Both the position numbers and the translations under genes were made by a program. Below are positions 1-6,982 of a stretch of DNA of 7,122 nt, piece after piece. The DNA is from Methanobacteriota archaeon (GTDB lineage Archaea > Thermoplasmatota > Poseidoniia > Poseidoniales > Poseidoniaceae). The notes under the pieces are model-generated. The model worked only from the letters and a program-made list of their open reading frames with translations. It did not search any database and had not been told where the DNA came from. The first letter of the stretch is position 1; each line of letters opens with the position of its first letter. The stretch lies in assembly GCA_002725275.1 (NCBI GenBank), contig PBOE01000004.1, positions 31,965 to 39,086 of the forward strand. The letters run 5' to 3'.

Positions 1-1032
1 GATTTGCCGTTCACCAATTTCATGGAGTACGACAACCAAACCCGCCCCGACCTCAACGACAGCGACGGCGACAGCGTGACCTACATCACGACGGTTGAGA
101 ACGGAGCCGTCGTTTCGCACGTACGCGACTACAACTATTCAGATGGTCGTGAGGTGTTCAAGTACGGTTCCAACCCCAGCGATAACGACACGGACGGTGA
201 CATGCTCCCCGACTGGTACGAATACAAGCTGGCGTGGAACGAGAGCAACGACAATTTCTCTTCCTATCTCGACATACGGGTGGTCTACATCGATGTGGGA
301 ACCGGAGGTCCCTGCACCACCGACACCAGTTCGTGTCTTCCGCTCTCCCAAGACGGGTCGGGCGGCACGCTTGCACGCCCAGATACTGAGTTCGCATGGT
401 TCACGCTCGACCCTGCCGACCCCGATGACGCCAACCTCGACCCCGACCAGGACGGGAATTGGGATTGCTCAGGTGCCGGATGTGTGTATGAATCCTACAC
501 GAATTTCCAGGAGTTTTATGCCATCACCACCAGCGATTACGCTTCCCCCAACGCTGTCCGTCTCAGCGGCCTGACCCACGACGGCATGCCGGTCACCGAA
601 GGCTGGCAATTCCGGGCCGCCATCCTTGGCTTGGGGCAATCCAATGAGTTGGTGCTCAATTACCTCAAACTCGACAAATTTGGTGGACCCGACAATCAAT
701 TTGGCTACATCGTGGACGACAAAGACACGAATTTCCTGATCGTGGACCCATCGGACGACGTGGTGCTGATGGCGGGCAATCGAACCGACGCTTGGGACAT
801 TTACTACGCCGGTTCACCCAACACGCCACCGGTTCGCAACGTTGGCGAGCATGAATACGGATGGTACCTGTTGGATTTCGATGACGATCACCTCGCCGAA
901 GGAAGCAACCCCATGAACTGGGACACGGACGGCGATTGGATGAACGATTGGTTCGAGGTTCGTGATGATGAAGAAGACGGTGTAAGAGGCGATTCCTCAC
1001 CGATTCGATACGATTCACGACAGACCAGCTGA
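1..1032 (+). CDS. Extracellular protein with thrombospondin type 3-like Asp-rich repeats (5'-truncated)
   Basis: This is the C-terminal 343 residues of a larger protein. The frame is open from base 1 and nothing resembles a start or signal peptide, so the true start lies upstream of the window. Asp-rich repeats of the thrombospondin type 3 kind, which bind calcium in known families, occur near residues 16-23, 55-72, 137-152 and 300-317 (counted from base 4). The second and last share the pattern G-S-N-P-x3-D-T-D-G-D-x3-D-W-x-E. Between them lie about 150 residues with beta-strand character and no motif I recognise. Two close cysteine pairs (104/111 and 155/160) suggest disulfide loops and hence an extracellular location. 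The C-terminus has no membrane helix or sorting motif, so anchoring, if any, must be N-terminal or non-covalent. The next gene also encodes a surface protein. Role is unknown; structural or adhesive is inference. Confidence 0.85.
   Translation, partial: DLPFTNFMEYDNQTRPDLNDSDGDSVTYITTVENGAVVSHVRDYNYSDGREVFKYGSNPSDNDTDGDMLPDWYEYKLAWNESNDNFSSYLDIRVVYIDVGTGGPCTTDTSSCLPLSQDGSGGTLARPDTEFAWFTLDPADPDDANLDPDQDGNWDCSGAGCVYESYTNFQEFYAITTSDYASPNAVRLSGLTHDGMPVTEGWQFRAAILGLGQSNELVLNYLKLDKFGGPDNQFGYIVDDKDTNFLIVDPSDDVVLMAGNRTDAWDIYYAGSPNTPPVRNVGEHEYGWYLLDFDDDHLAEGSNPMNWDTDGDWMNDWFEVRDDEEDGVRGDSSPIRYDSRQTS
166..219 (+). repeat. TSP3-like calcium-type repeat, copy 1 (protein-level)
   Basis: This encodes an 18-residue unit, G-S-N-P-S-D-N-D-T-D-G-D-M-L-P-D-W-Y-E in outline, with Asp at alternating positions as in thrombospondin type 3 calcium loops. 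The same unit recurs 245 residues later. Calcium binding is inferred from the family. Confidence 0.75.
901..954 (+). repeat. TSP3-like calcium-type repeat, copy 2 (protein-level)
   Basis: This is the second copy of the 18-residue unit. It keeps G-S-N-P, D-T-D-G-D and D-W-x-E, while the variable positions are M-N-W and W-M-N. It lies 25 residues from the protein's C-terminus. The resemblance is in protein; the DNA of the two copies has diverged, so this is an old domain repeat and not a recent duplication. Confidence 0.75.
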
Positions 1033-1093
1033 GGCTGAGGCCATCTGTCCTTGGACCGCATGGTTCAAATGATGCACGAAGCGTGTGGAGCCC
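1033..1093 (+). other. Short intergenic gap, no gene
   Basis: These 61 bases separate the TSP3-type gene from the giant surface-protein gene. A hexamer, GCTGAG, is repeated in tandem across the preceding stop codon (about 1028-1039). I see no T-rich run of the archaeal terminator kind and no strong TATA box. The AT-rich stretch TTCAAAT at 1064-1070 is the only candidate and is weak. The gap could carry a promoter or simply be an operon junction. Confidence 0.6.
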
Positions 1094-1213
1094 ATGCAAG
1101 GACGCGGACAGCAACACCTCCGTTCACGTGCCGTGTTGTTCTTGCTCGTCTCGGTGATGTTCTTTACACCGCTCAGCCCCATGGCGAGTTTGTTCGCCTC
1201 GGAAGCCGAAGCA
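1094..1213 (+). other. Signal peptide of the giant surface protein
   Basis: The N-terminal 12 residues carry three arginines, followed by a hydrophobic core of about 18 residues (A-V-L-F-L-L-V-S-V-M-F-F in part). A small-residue A-E-A site at residues 38-40 fits signal peptidase I cleavage, leaving a mature chain that starts A-I-G-T-R. The exact cut site is an estimate. Confidence 0.8.
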
Positions 1214-4200
1214 GCCATCGGCACCCGACACGTCTACGAATTCAGCGATGGCTCGGTGGAGCACATTGCCCTCTATCAGGGCGCGAACCCTGACATGGGG
1301 GCCTCGGTCTCTCTCCCTCGTGGAGCGTTGGTGACCGACGTGAGCATGACCCTGTCAGGTGCGTCGGCCACGGGGTGGTCGCAACTGGTGGCGGATGATC
1401 GGGACCATTGGATTCGCGGAGCCGATAACAGCATGGACGATCGAAGCGGTGACCTGACCCTGGCCATGGACAACATCAGCCGGAATTTCCTGCCCCACGG
1501 AAACGATGCCTACGTCGACGTCAATTCCGACGCTTGGCTGGACAACGGTTCCTTTGCGCTCAGGCAGCCGCACACGTCCAACGCCACCGAGAGCCTCTAT
1601 TCACAACAGTTGACCAAAACGTCCTCCAGTTTCATGGCCCAAAGCCAAGGCGCCATCCTGAAGCATCACGACTGGTTGTTCTTGTCCACTTGGTCCTCGT
1701 CAACGTTCCACAACATCGTTGAACGGTTGTACCCCAACAACGCCTCTCGTGAGTCCGTCATCACCCTCGACAAGGCAGCGTGCACACTGCCGCAGAAGCA
1801 TCCCTCGTCGTACTACGGCTACTACGGGTTCCGCGACTGGACGGTCACCGACGATGAACGCCTCTTTGGCATCCTCTCCGGTTATCGATACACCTACGGT
1901 TCATCCGCCCCGGTGAACTACCATCGCGTCATGGAAATGGACATCTCCCGAGACGACACCTGGACGTGCATTGATTCCTACGACATCTCACCTTCGGTGG
2001 GCGAGTACACCGGCATCGCCTACGACCGTCAGACCGACCAGGTGTGGGTGGCGCACAACGCCATGAACCGGCTGTACGCCTACGACTTCGCAGGGGACGG
2101 TACGGGGACCTACACTCGTGGCCAAGACTTCTACACCTACACGTCTGCCACCGGCTCGAGCTGGGAGTGCGGCGGCTCCTACGGCAGCGGCTCCAAGCAA
2201 ATGCTTCGAGGACTGGAAGTCAACGGTTCGACCTTCTACATGCGCTGTCAAGAGGACTCACCCTACAACGACCGAGACCAACTCGAGGCTTGGTCCGTTT
2301 CTGGGAGTTCATCGGCTCTCATCCCTGAATCAACCACCCGACAACTGTCCCGCCTTGGCTACGGCCTCCAATTCGACGGCGAGCGTTTTGTGACCGTTGA
2401 TTGCGGCTACTCCACCTGGTCGGGTGCCACACTGTACTACCGAGAATTTGGAACCGGCTGGACGTACGAGACCACGCCGGCTCCAGGCACCACGACGTGG
2501 TACGGTGAGGTCGTCCGTTCGGGTGAAGACATCCTCTCGGCCAACGTTGAGACGTACTGGTCGGCCGCTTCGATCGGCGACCGAGTCGACTACTGGATTT
2601 CCGCCGACAACGGGACCCACTGGGAAGAGGTTGAATCTGAATCCACCATCCATTTCGATCACCCCGGAAAAGAGCTGGTTTGGAAAGCACAACTGATCGG
2701 TTCAACCGCTGTGTCATGGTGGGTTGACATCGAGTACGCCACCGACTACAAGACGGCGGGTGACTGGACCTCACCTCACTTTAACACCGGCACGAAGGTT
2801 GGCAAAGTGCGTCCCAGTTGGACGGCGGACGTGCCGGCAGGCACCTCGCTCAACGTCATCGTTTCGAACGACAACGGCAGCACCTGGTACGACACGACGA
2901 ACAACCAAGAGACGAGTTTTTCCACCGAGGCAGCGGGCAACACCCTCCGCTATGCCATCTCCTTCACCACCACCAACAGCGACATAACGCCCACCATCGA
3001 CCGCTTTGTTCTCGAGTACGAGGAAGGTTACCCCGACCGGCCCATGCTCGACGTGGGCGGGGACGGCACCTACGACTGGGAATCGGATATTTTCCTCAAC
3101 GAGTCATCGGTGGTGGCCAGCGATGATTCCCCGGTGGGCACCATCGTGAAGAAAGCCCCCACGCTGGTCGACGCCTTCAACGACCACATTCCCGAGAACG
3201 GCGACGGTACCGTCAACATCCCAATTGCGGTGAAGGCCGCCAGTTCGGGGCGCGTGAAAATCTCCAACATCGACATCACCTACGCCATGCAAACCCGAGC
3301 CATCGGGGCCTCCTTTGAGGGTGGGCTCGCTGCGCCTGACGGCCTTTATCGAAACTTCATCACTCGAGTTGCCCCGGGGGACGACGTTGACCACGTGAAC
3401 AAGGCGGTCATCGCCATTGGACACACCCACGGCGACAACCCCAGTTTCACATGGTTGCGCGGCGATGCGTGTTCGGTCAACGGCGACGCTGGAGGCATCG
3501 TCGTCTTTGACACCGCCAACTGCACCTCGATGGTGGATGCAGACGGCATCGTTTCAATCTGGATGCCGACCAAGGTAAACTGGTCGTGGGATGACGAGGC
3601 CAGCACGGAGGCGATCATATCGGTGGAGGACGATCTCGGTGTGGCCGTCGACCAGTGGACCACCACCGAGATGGAGCTCGTGGTGGAAAACGACATCCAG
3701 CTTGACGGCCTGCGCGTCTGGGAGGAAACCGGTCGTCAACTCTTCCCCATGGATTGGGTCCGCGGCGGGTTCAACATGAGTTTCAGTGGGTCAATCCACT
3801 TCCAAGATTCTCAACTCATGCCGCCGGCCGGTAGTTTCTCGCTTCGGGTCGTTGGCCAAAACGTGACGTTTGACGGTGACCCCATGGGTGAACCGATGAT
3901 TCTGTACGAAGAGGCCAACCCCGCTTTTGGCGCCTACAACATGACCTTCACCTCGCCGATTGAATCGGCTCCTGGTGGCATGATTTTCTACGTTCAGGCA
4001 GTGGACTTGGAAAACGGTTCAACCTTCACCAACCCGAATTACAACTCCATTCGTCTCATCCTTGACGGCAACTCACCGCTTGTTCTCAGCGCAACGCCGA
4101 TGGACGGAGAAGAACGCCATGCTGGTGCCGCCGGTGTCGGACAAGCCGTGTCCATCGTCGTCCAAGATTCGGTTGACCCACCTCGCCAACTCAACCTCCA

Positions 4201-6496
4201 CTACTGGGTGGGCTGCAAAGCCAGCGAGGCCATCGGTTGTACGGATTACAACTTCGACGGTCTGCCCAACGAGGACGAGTACGAAGTGAAAACCCTCTCG
4301 TCGCCTGAGACCCGAGCGGGCGGGCTGAACATCTTTGAGGGCCTCATTGACGATTCCATGTTGCTTCACAAGCAACGTGTCTCGTTCTACGTCTCCGGAG
4401 AAGATGAGCAAAACAACGAGATCGCCATGGGGCGGGGGCCGGTCTGTCCAGCCTCCTCCATCACCTGCGGTTATCGTCCCGGCGAGGTCCTCCCTGACTG
4501 GGACGCCGACCTGGTGACCTACTACATTCGACAGGAGTTTGAACCGGAAGTCGACCTCGGCAACTCGTCGATTTTAGGCCACGACGACTACGAGCCCCTT
4601 CACCCCGGTGTTCCCTACACGGCACAAATCAAGTTGGTGGACATCAACGGCTGGCAGGACATCCAGTACGTCCAAGTGGCCCTTGGCGGCGATTTCGATG
4701 ACGATGACTCCTCCATGTTCATCTCGCTGGCCGAAGGAGCCGACGGTCATCCCGTGGCGGTGATGACGTCCGGCTCTGACAACATCGCCGTCTCCAACCT
4801 CTATTCAACCGTCAGCCTCGAGGAAGGCAACGAATCGGTGGTCATCATCCAGGCGCGTTTCCAACTCACCTGGATGTTCCCCGAAGCCTACGACACGGAC
4901 GGTGAGTCTCATTTCCTCCCGAAGGTCAGGGTCACCGACATGCCCTGCAACGACAACGAGATCACGCCTTGTTTCGAAGTTGAGGAGGGTCTTGGCGATG
5001 ATTGGTGGAGCCTCGACAACGATTTCCGATTTGACACGCAACCCGGCAAGATTCGAGCCATCGAGTTGCGAAACAGCGAGAATCACTACAACGAAGAAAA
5101 CTTCGAAACCATCATTGGAGCAGGTCAGGCCTTGCGGGTCTCCGGCCGTGTCCTTTTCTCAGAAGACGAAACCCCTGCACCGGCCGGTGCGTTTGATGTG
5201 GTGTTCGGTGATTTCGAAAACAACTGGCGCACCTCCACCCGGGATGACGGTGAATTCAGTCTCGACCTTCTTGTTCCGGCGGTTCGCTCGGGCCGGCTCG
5301 ACCTCCGCTTGAGCATGGACGACATGCCGGGGCTTGCGCTGGACGAGACCGCCTTTTCGCCCCGCGTTCGCCTCGCCGTTGACAGCACACGCCCCACCAT
5401 CGACAGCATCACGCTGAACGGCGTGGGCGAGGGTTCACCCCTGTCCATTGGGGACGCCAACAACCTCGAGGTCGTTCTCATCACCAACGATGAGAACGGG
5501 TTTGACACCACCGAGGCCGCCGTGTTGCACTACCGTGTCAAGGCCGGTGAGGCTGAAATCTCACGAGGGAGCGTGCTGCTTCCCGACACCATGCCGTTCG
5601 GCCAGCAGTTCTACTGGAGCGGCTACCTCGACTTGACGGATTCGGGTGCCACCACGCTGCTTCCCTCGTACACGGTTGACGTGTGGATTTCGGGCTCTGA
5701 TGAGGCCGGTAACCCCTACGACACCATCTCCAACGCCATGGACGACCCCTTCGCATCGTGGCCCATGGCGCTGGTTGGACCACGCATTGACCTGCAAGAT
5801 GAGGCCACAACGCTCCAGTGGGACGTGCCAAGTCCGTTCGAAGGAGAGACAGCCAAGATGGTCGTGAACGCCAACAACCTGGGTGGAAACGGCAACGTAA
5901 CGTTTGCCCTGCAAGAACTCGTTGACGGTGGTTTCTGGGCCACGGTATCTGCGGTTGAGGTCCAGGCGACAACCGGGACATCGCTTTCCGTCTCGCTGCC
6001 CGTCGTGGCCAACGCACCGGCCGGTTCCAGCATTGACCACCGCGTGATGGTGCTGGTTGACGGCGTTGAAATGGACCGTCGCAGCGTCGACTCCTTGCTG
6101 GTGAAGCAGGAAACCATCCGTGACGGTGAGGCCCTCTCAGAGCAACTTTCGACCGACGTGTTCAGCGTCACGCTGTTCATCATTGCCTTGGGCTCCGTGT
6201 CCTTTGCCCTGTACGCCATGGTTCTCCGGCGCCGCATGTTGGCACCCGAGACGGAGGAGGCGTTGGCCGACCAGACCGCCGTCGTCACCGAGGACATGAA
6301 CGCTTCCAAGCCGGTGCCTGCACTGGCTGCCGTCCCACCGGCGCCGGTCAACCAGCCGATTCCTCCGCCGCCCGTGGCGGCGCCCGACCGTACTCGGCCA
6401 GCACCGTTGCCACCGACCGGTTTGCCCGATGGTTGGACGCAGGAGCAGTGGAACTCTTACGGATGGCAGTACATCGATGCCCTCACCAAAAACTGA
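1094..6496 (+). CDS. Giant multidomain type I membrane surface protein (about 1800 aa)
   Basis: I chose ATG 1094 because a signal peptide begins directly there and GGAG lies 3 bases upstream. GTG 1085 is the only other start after the in-frame TGA at 1070 and would add three residues. Residues 1-40 are a signal peptide. About 170-470 is rich in Tyr, Trp and Gly with recurring strand-turn units, suggesting a beta-propeller. About 500-645 holds two similar beta-sandwich units, each with an Asp-box. A D-V-G-G-D-G-T-Y-D-W segment follows at about 653. Ig-like domains fill most of 660-1345, with an EF-hand-like loop at 1051-1062. About 1348-1412 resembles a carboxypeptidase regulatory-like (transthyretin-type) fold, and about 1564-1669 resembles CARDB. 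A membrane helix spans 1689-1711, followed by Arg-Arg-Arg, a Pro-rich linker and a Trp-rich terminal motif. About 13 cysteines and many N-x-S/T sequons fit an extracellular, glycosylated protein. No catalytic triad or metal site was recognised. Adhesion, substrate binding or envelope structure is inferred; fold assignments were made by eye. Confidence 0.95.
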   Translation: MQGRGQQHLRSRAVLFLLVSVMFFTPLSPMASLFASEAEAAIGTRHVYEFSDGSVEHIALYQGANPDMGASVSLPRGALVTDVSMTLSGASATGWSQLVADDRDHWIRGADNSMDDRSGDLTLAMDNISRNFLPHGNDAYVDVNSDAWLDNGSFALRQPHTSNATESLYSQQLTKTSSSFMAQSQGAILKHHDWLFLSTWSSSTFHNIVERLYPNNASRESVITLDKAACTLPQKHPSSYYGYYGFRDWTVTDDERLFGILSGYRYTYGSSAPVNYHRVMEMDISRDDTWTCIDSYDISPSVGEYTGIAYDRQTDQVWVAHNAMNRLYAYDFAGDGTGTYTRGQDFYTYTSATGSSWECGGSYGSGSKQMLRGLEVNGSTFYMRCQEDSPYNDRDQLEAWSVSGSSSALIPESTTRQLSRLGYGLQFDGERFVTVDCGYSTWSGATLYYREFGTGWTYETTPAPGTTTWYGEVVRSGEDILSANVETYWSAASIGDRVDYWISADNGTHWEEVESESTIHFDHPGKELVWKAQLIGSTAVSWWVDIEYATDYKTAGDWTSPHFNTGTKVGKVRPSWTADVPAGTSLNVIVSNDNGSTWYDTTNNQETSFSTEAAGNTLRYAISFTTTNSDITPTIDRFVLEYEEGYPDRPMLDVGGDGTYDWESDIFLNESSVVASDDSPVGTIVKKAPTLVDAFNDHIPENGDGTVNIPIAVKAASSGRVKISNIDITYAMQTRAIGASFEGGLAAPDGLYRNFITRVAPGDDVDHVNKAVIAIGHTHGDNPSFTWLRGDACSVNGDAGGIVVFDTANCTSMVDADGIVSIWMPTKVNWSWDDEASTEAIISVEDDLGVAVDQWTTTEMELVVENDIQLDGLRVWEETGRQLFPMDWVRGGFNMSFSGSIHFQDSQLMPPAGSFSLRVVGQNVTFDGDPMGEPMILYEEANPAFGAYNMTFTSPIESAPGGMIFYVQAVDLENGSTFTNPNYNSIRLILDGNSPLVLSATPMDGEERHAGAAGVGQAVSIVVQDSVDPPRQLNLHYWVGCKASEAIGCTDYNFDGLPNEDEYEVKTLSSPETRAGGLNIFEGLIDDSMLLHKQRVSFYVSGEDEQNNEIAMGRGPVCPASSITCGYRPGEVLPDWDADLVTYYIRQEFEPEVDLGNSSILGHDDYEPLHPGVPYTAQIKLVDINGWQDIQYVQVALGGDFDDDDSSMFISLAEGADGHPVAVMTSGSDNIAVSNLYSTVSLEEGNESVVIIQARFQLTWMFPEAYDTDGESHFLPKVRVTDMPCNDNEITPCFEVEEGLGDDWWSLDNDFRFDTQPGKIRAIELRNSENHYNEENFETIIGAGQALRVSGRVLFSEDETPAPAGAFDVVFGDFENNWRTSTRDDGEFSLDLLVPAVRSGRLDLRLSMDDMPGLALDETAFSPRVRLAVDSTRPTIDSITLNGVGEGSPLSIGDANNLEVVLITNDENGFDTTEAAVLHYRVKAGEAEISRGSVLLPDTMPFGQQFYWSGYLDLTDSGATTLLPSYTVDVWISGSDEAGNPYDTISNAMDDPFASWPMALVGPRIDLQDEATTLQWDVPSPFEGETAKMVVNANNLGGNGNVTFALQELVDGGFWATVSAVEVQATTGTSLSVSLPVVANAPAGSSIDHRVMVLVDGVEMDRRSVDSLLVKQETIRDGEALSEQLSTDVFSVTLFIIALGSVSFALYAMVLRRRMLAPETEEALADQTAVVTEDMNASKPVPALAAVPPAPVNQPIPPPPVAAPDRTRPAPLPPTGLPDGWTQEQWNSYGWQYIDALTKN
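2600..2623 (+). other. Asp-box motif 1 (S-A-D-N-G-T-H-W)
   Basis: Residues 503-510 match the Asp-box pattern S-x-D-x-G-x-x-W, a beta-hairpin turn found in sialidases (BNR repeats) and other beta-rich proteins. It sits in the first of two tandem beta-sandwich units that end in an I-E-Y strand. The motif is structural and does not by itself mean sialidase activity. Confidence 0.7.
2864..2887 (+). other. Asp-box motif 2 (S-N-D-N-G-S-T-W)
   Basis: Residues 591-598 give a second Asp-box exactly 88 residues after the first, at the same place in the second beta-sandwich unit. Both units run V/L-x3-I/V-S-x-D-N-G-x-x-W, then a strand beginning after a Gly-rich turn, then a closing V-x-(I/L)-E-Y strand. 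They are therefore tandem domain copies. Confidence 0.7.
4244..4279 (+). other. EF-hand/dockerin-like calcium loop
   Basis: Residues 1051-1062 read D-Y-N-F-D-G-L-P-N-E-D-E. They place Asp, Asn, Asp, Gly, Asn and Glu at loop positions 1, 3, 5, 6, 9 and 12, as in a canonical EF-hand loop. Proline at position 8, where a hydrophobic residue is usual, is atypical. The loop lies just after a close cysteine pair (1041/1049). Calcium binding is inferred. Confidence 0.5.
5135..5329 (+). other. Carboxypeptidase regulatory-like (transthyretin-type) domain
   Basis: Residues about 1348-1412 begin V-S-G-R-V-L-F and contain a strand ending in R-D-D-G-E-F-S-L-D-L, then further strands. The opening x-G-x-V strand and the later T-x-x-D-G-x-F-x-L are the marks of this seven-stranded fold, often a spacer in bacterial and archaeal surface proteins. 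It was assigned by eye from these two marks. Confidence 0.55.
6158..6226 (+). other. C-terminal transmembrane helix of the giant protein
   Basis: Residues 1689-1711 form an uncharged hydrophobic run of 23 residues (V-F-S-V-T-L-F-I-I-A-L-G and onward), followed directly by Arg-Arg-Arg. Under the positive-inside rule this puts about 1650 residues outside the cell and about 90 in the cytosol. Together with the signal peptide this gives type I topology. Confidence 0.9.
6311..6484 (+). other. Cytosolic Pro-rich linker and G-W-T-x-E-Q-W terminal motif
   Basis: About 35 residues rich in Pro and Ala (6311-6415) lead to a compact terminal motif (6419-6484). Its tryptophans are spaced five apart (residues 1781, 1786, 1791), with the core G-W-T-Q-E-Q-W-N-S-Y-G-W. 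I recall similar G-W-T-x-E-Q-W-x-x-Y-G endings after Pro-rich linkers in Poseidoniales membrane proteins. The role is unknown; a short docking module on a flexible tether is inference. Confidence 0.7.
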
Positions 6497-6499
6497 GGG
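6495..6499 (+). promoter_or_regulatory. Ribosome binding site overlapping the upstream stop codon
   Basis: GAGGG starts inside the TGA stop of the giant gene and ends six bases before GTG 6506. It can pair with the CCUC core of the archaeal 16S 3' end. It supports the GTG start and suggests the two genes are translated from one message. Confidence 0.65.
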
Positions 6500-6505
6500 A
6501 CGATC

Positions 6506-6946
6506 GTGTCAGACGAGTCGGTTGACGGCCTGGTCACGCTGACGGAGCGGACGGTGAACCTCATCAAGCAACTCAACATGCCGCTGGTCGAAGTGTCGCT
6601 GGTGCTGCAAAAACACCTCAATCAGTTAATGACGACGCTTTCACAGCACTTGGAAGCCACCGGACAGACGGTCAGCGAGCGAGTTCACTCCCCTTGGCCG
6701 TTGGAATCCTCAACGGCGAGTTCAGCCGCGACGTTTGACCTTGAGAAAGTGATGAACATCATCGACCATCAGCGCATGGACATTCTGGATACACTGATTC
6801 GGGTTACCCTGATTGAAATTGATGCCTCGGTGATCGATGCCATTCTTGCGTTACGCCAGTGGGAGCACCTCGCTCGCACCCAACTCGCTTCTGCTGCTGG
6901 ACCGGGGCAATTGTTCTCCCCCCTTGATATTCCTGATGACTGGTAG
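6506..6946 (+). CDS. Small helical protein of unknown function (146 aa)
   Basis: I do not recognise this family. The GTG start is chosen because GAGGG lies six bases upstream and it is the first start after the preceding stop; the next in-frame ATG would remove 24 residues. The protein looks almost wholly alpha-helical. One helical block spans about residues 3-60 and a second about 77-130, joined by a Ser/Ala/Pro linker near 62-76, with a short acidic tail ending D-D-W. The helices are amphipathic, with no signal peptide, membrane segment or cysteine, so it is probably cytosolic. The start lies nine bases after the giant gene and in the same frame, so co-expression is likely. Binding to the cytosolic tail of that protein is a guess from position. 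It could also be a conserved lineage-specific protein with no link to the surface. Confidence 0.85.
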   Translation: MSDESVDGLVTLTERTVNLIKQLNMPLVEVSLVLQKHLNQLMTTLSQHLEATGQTVSERVHSPWPLESSTASSAATFDLEKVMNIIDHQRMDILDTLIRVTLIEIDASVIDAILALRQWEHLARTQLASAAGPGQLFSPLDIPDDW

Positions 6947-6982
6947 GCAGACGTTGAAAAGCAAGAACGGGATGGTTAGGCC

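Noticed and set aside
665..1117. 150-codon open frame on the minus strand across the gap between the first two genes
   Set aside because: Its product is Arg/Ser/Pro/Cys-rich with no domain, and it is antisense to the TSP3-type coding sequence with its well-formed repeats.
1051..1293. 80-codon + strand open frame starting in the gap at a TTG
   Set aside because: It overlaps the signal peptide of the giant protein in another frame, has no convincing ribosome binding site, and its product has no recognisable features.
2600..2887. Calling the giant protein a sialidase because of its Asp-boxes
   Set aside because: Asp-boxes are structural and occur in many non-enzymes. Only two are seen, and I found no arginine triad or catalytic Tyr/Glu pattern to support sialidase activity.
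5716..6351. 211-codon open frame on the minus strand
   Set aside because: It lies wholly inside the giant gene, whose domains, signal peptide and membrane helix are clear. Its product is Ser/Thr/Arg-rich low-complexity sequence, as expected from antisense GC-rich DNA.
6494..6506. The small helical gene as a domain of the giant protein broken off by a nonsense mutation
   Set aside because: The giant protein ends just after a complete-looking terminal motif, and the small gene has its own well-spaced ribosome binding site and start. Two genes are the simpler reading.
6947..6982. A terminator between the helical-protein gene and the lipoprotein gene
   Set aside because: The 36 bases contain no T-rich run and no evident hairpin.
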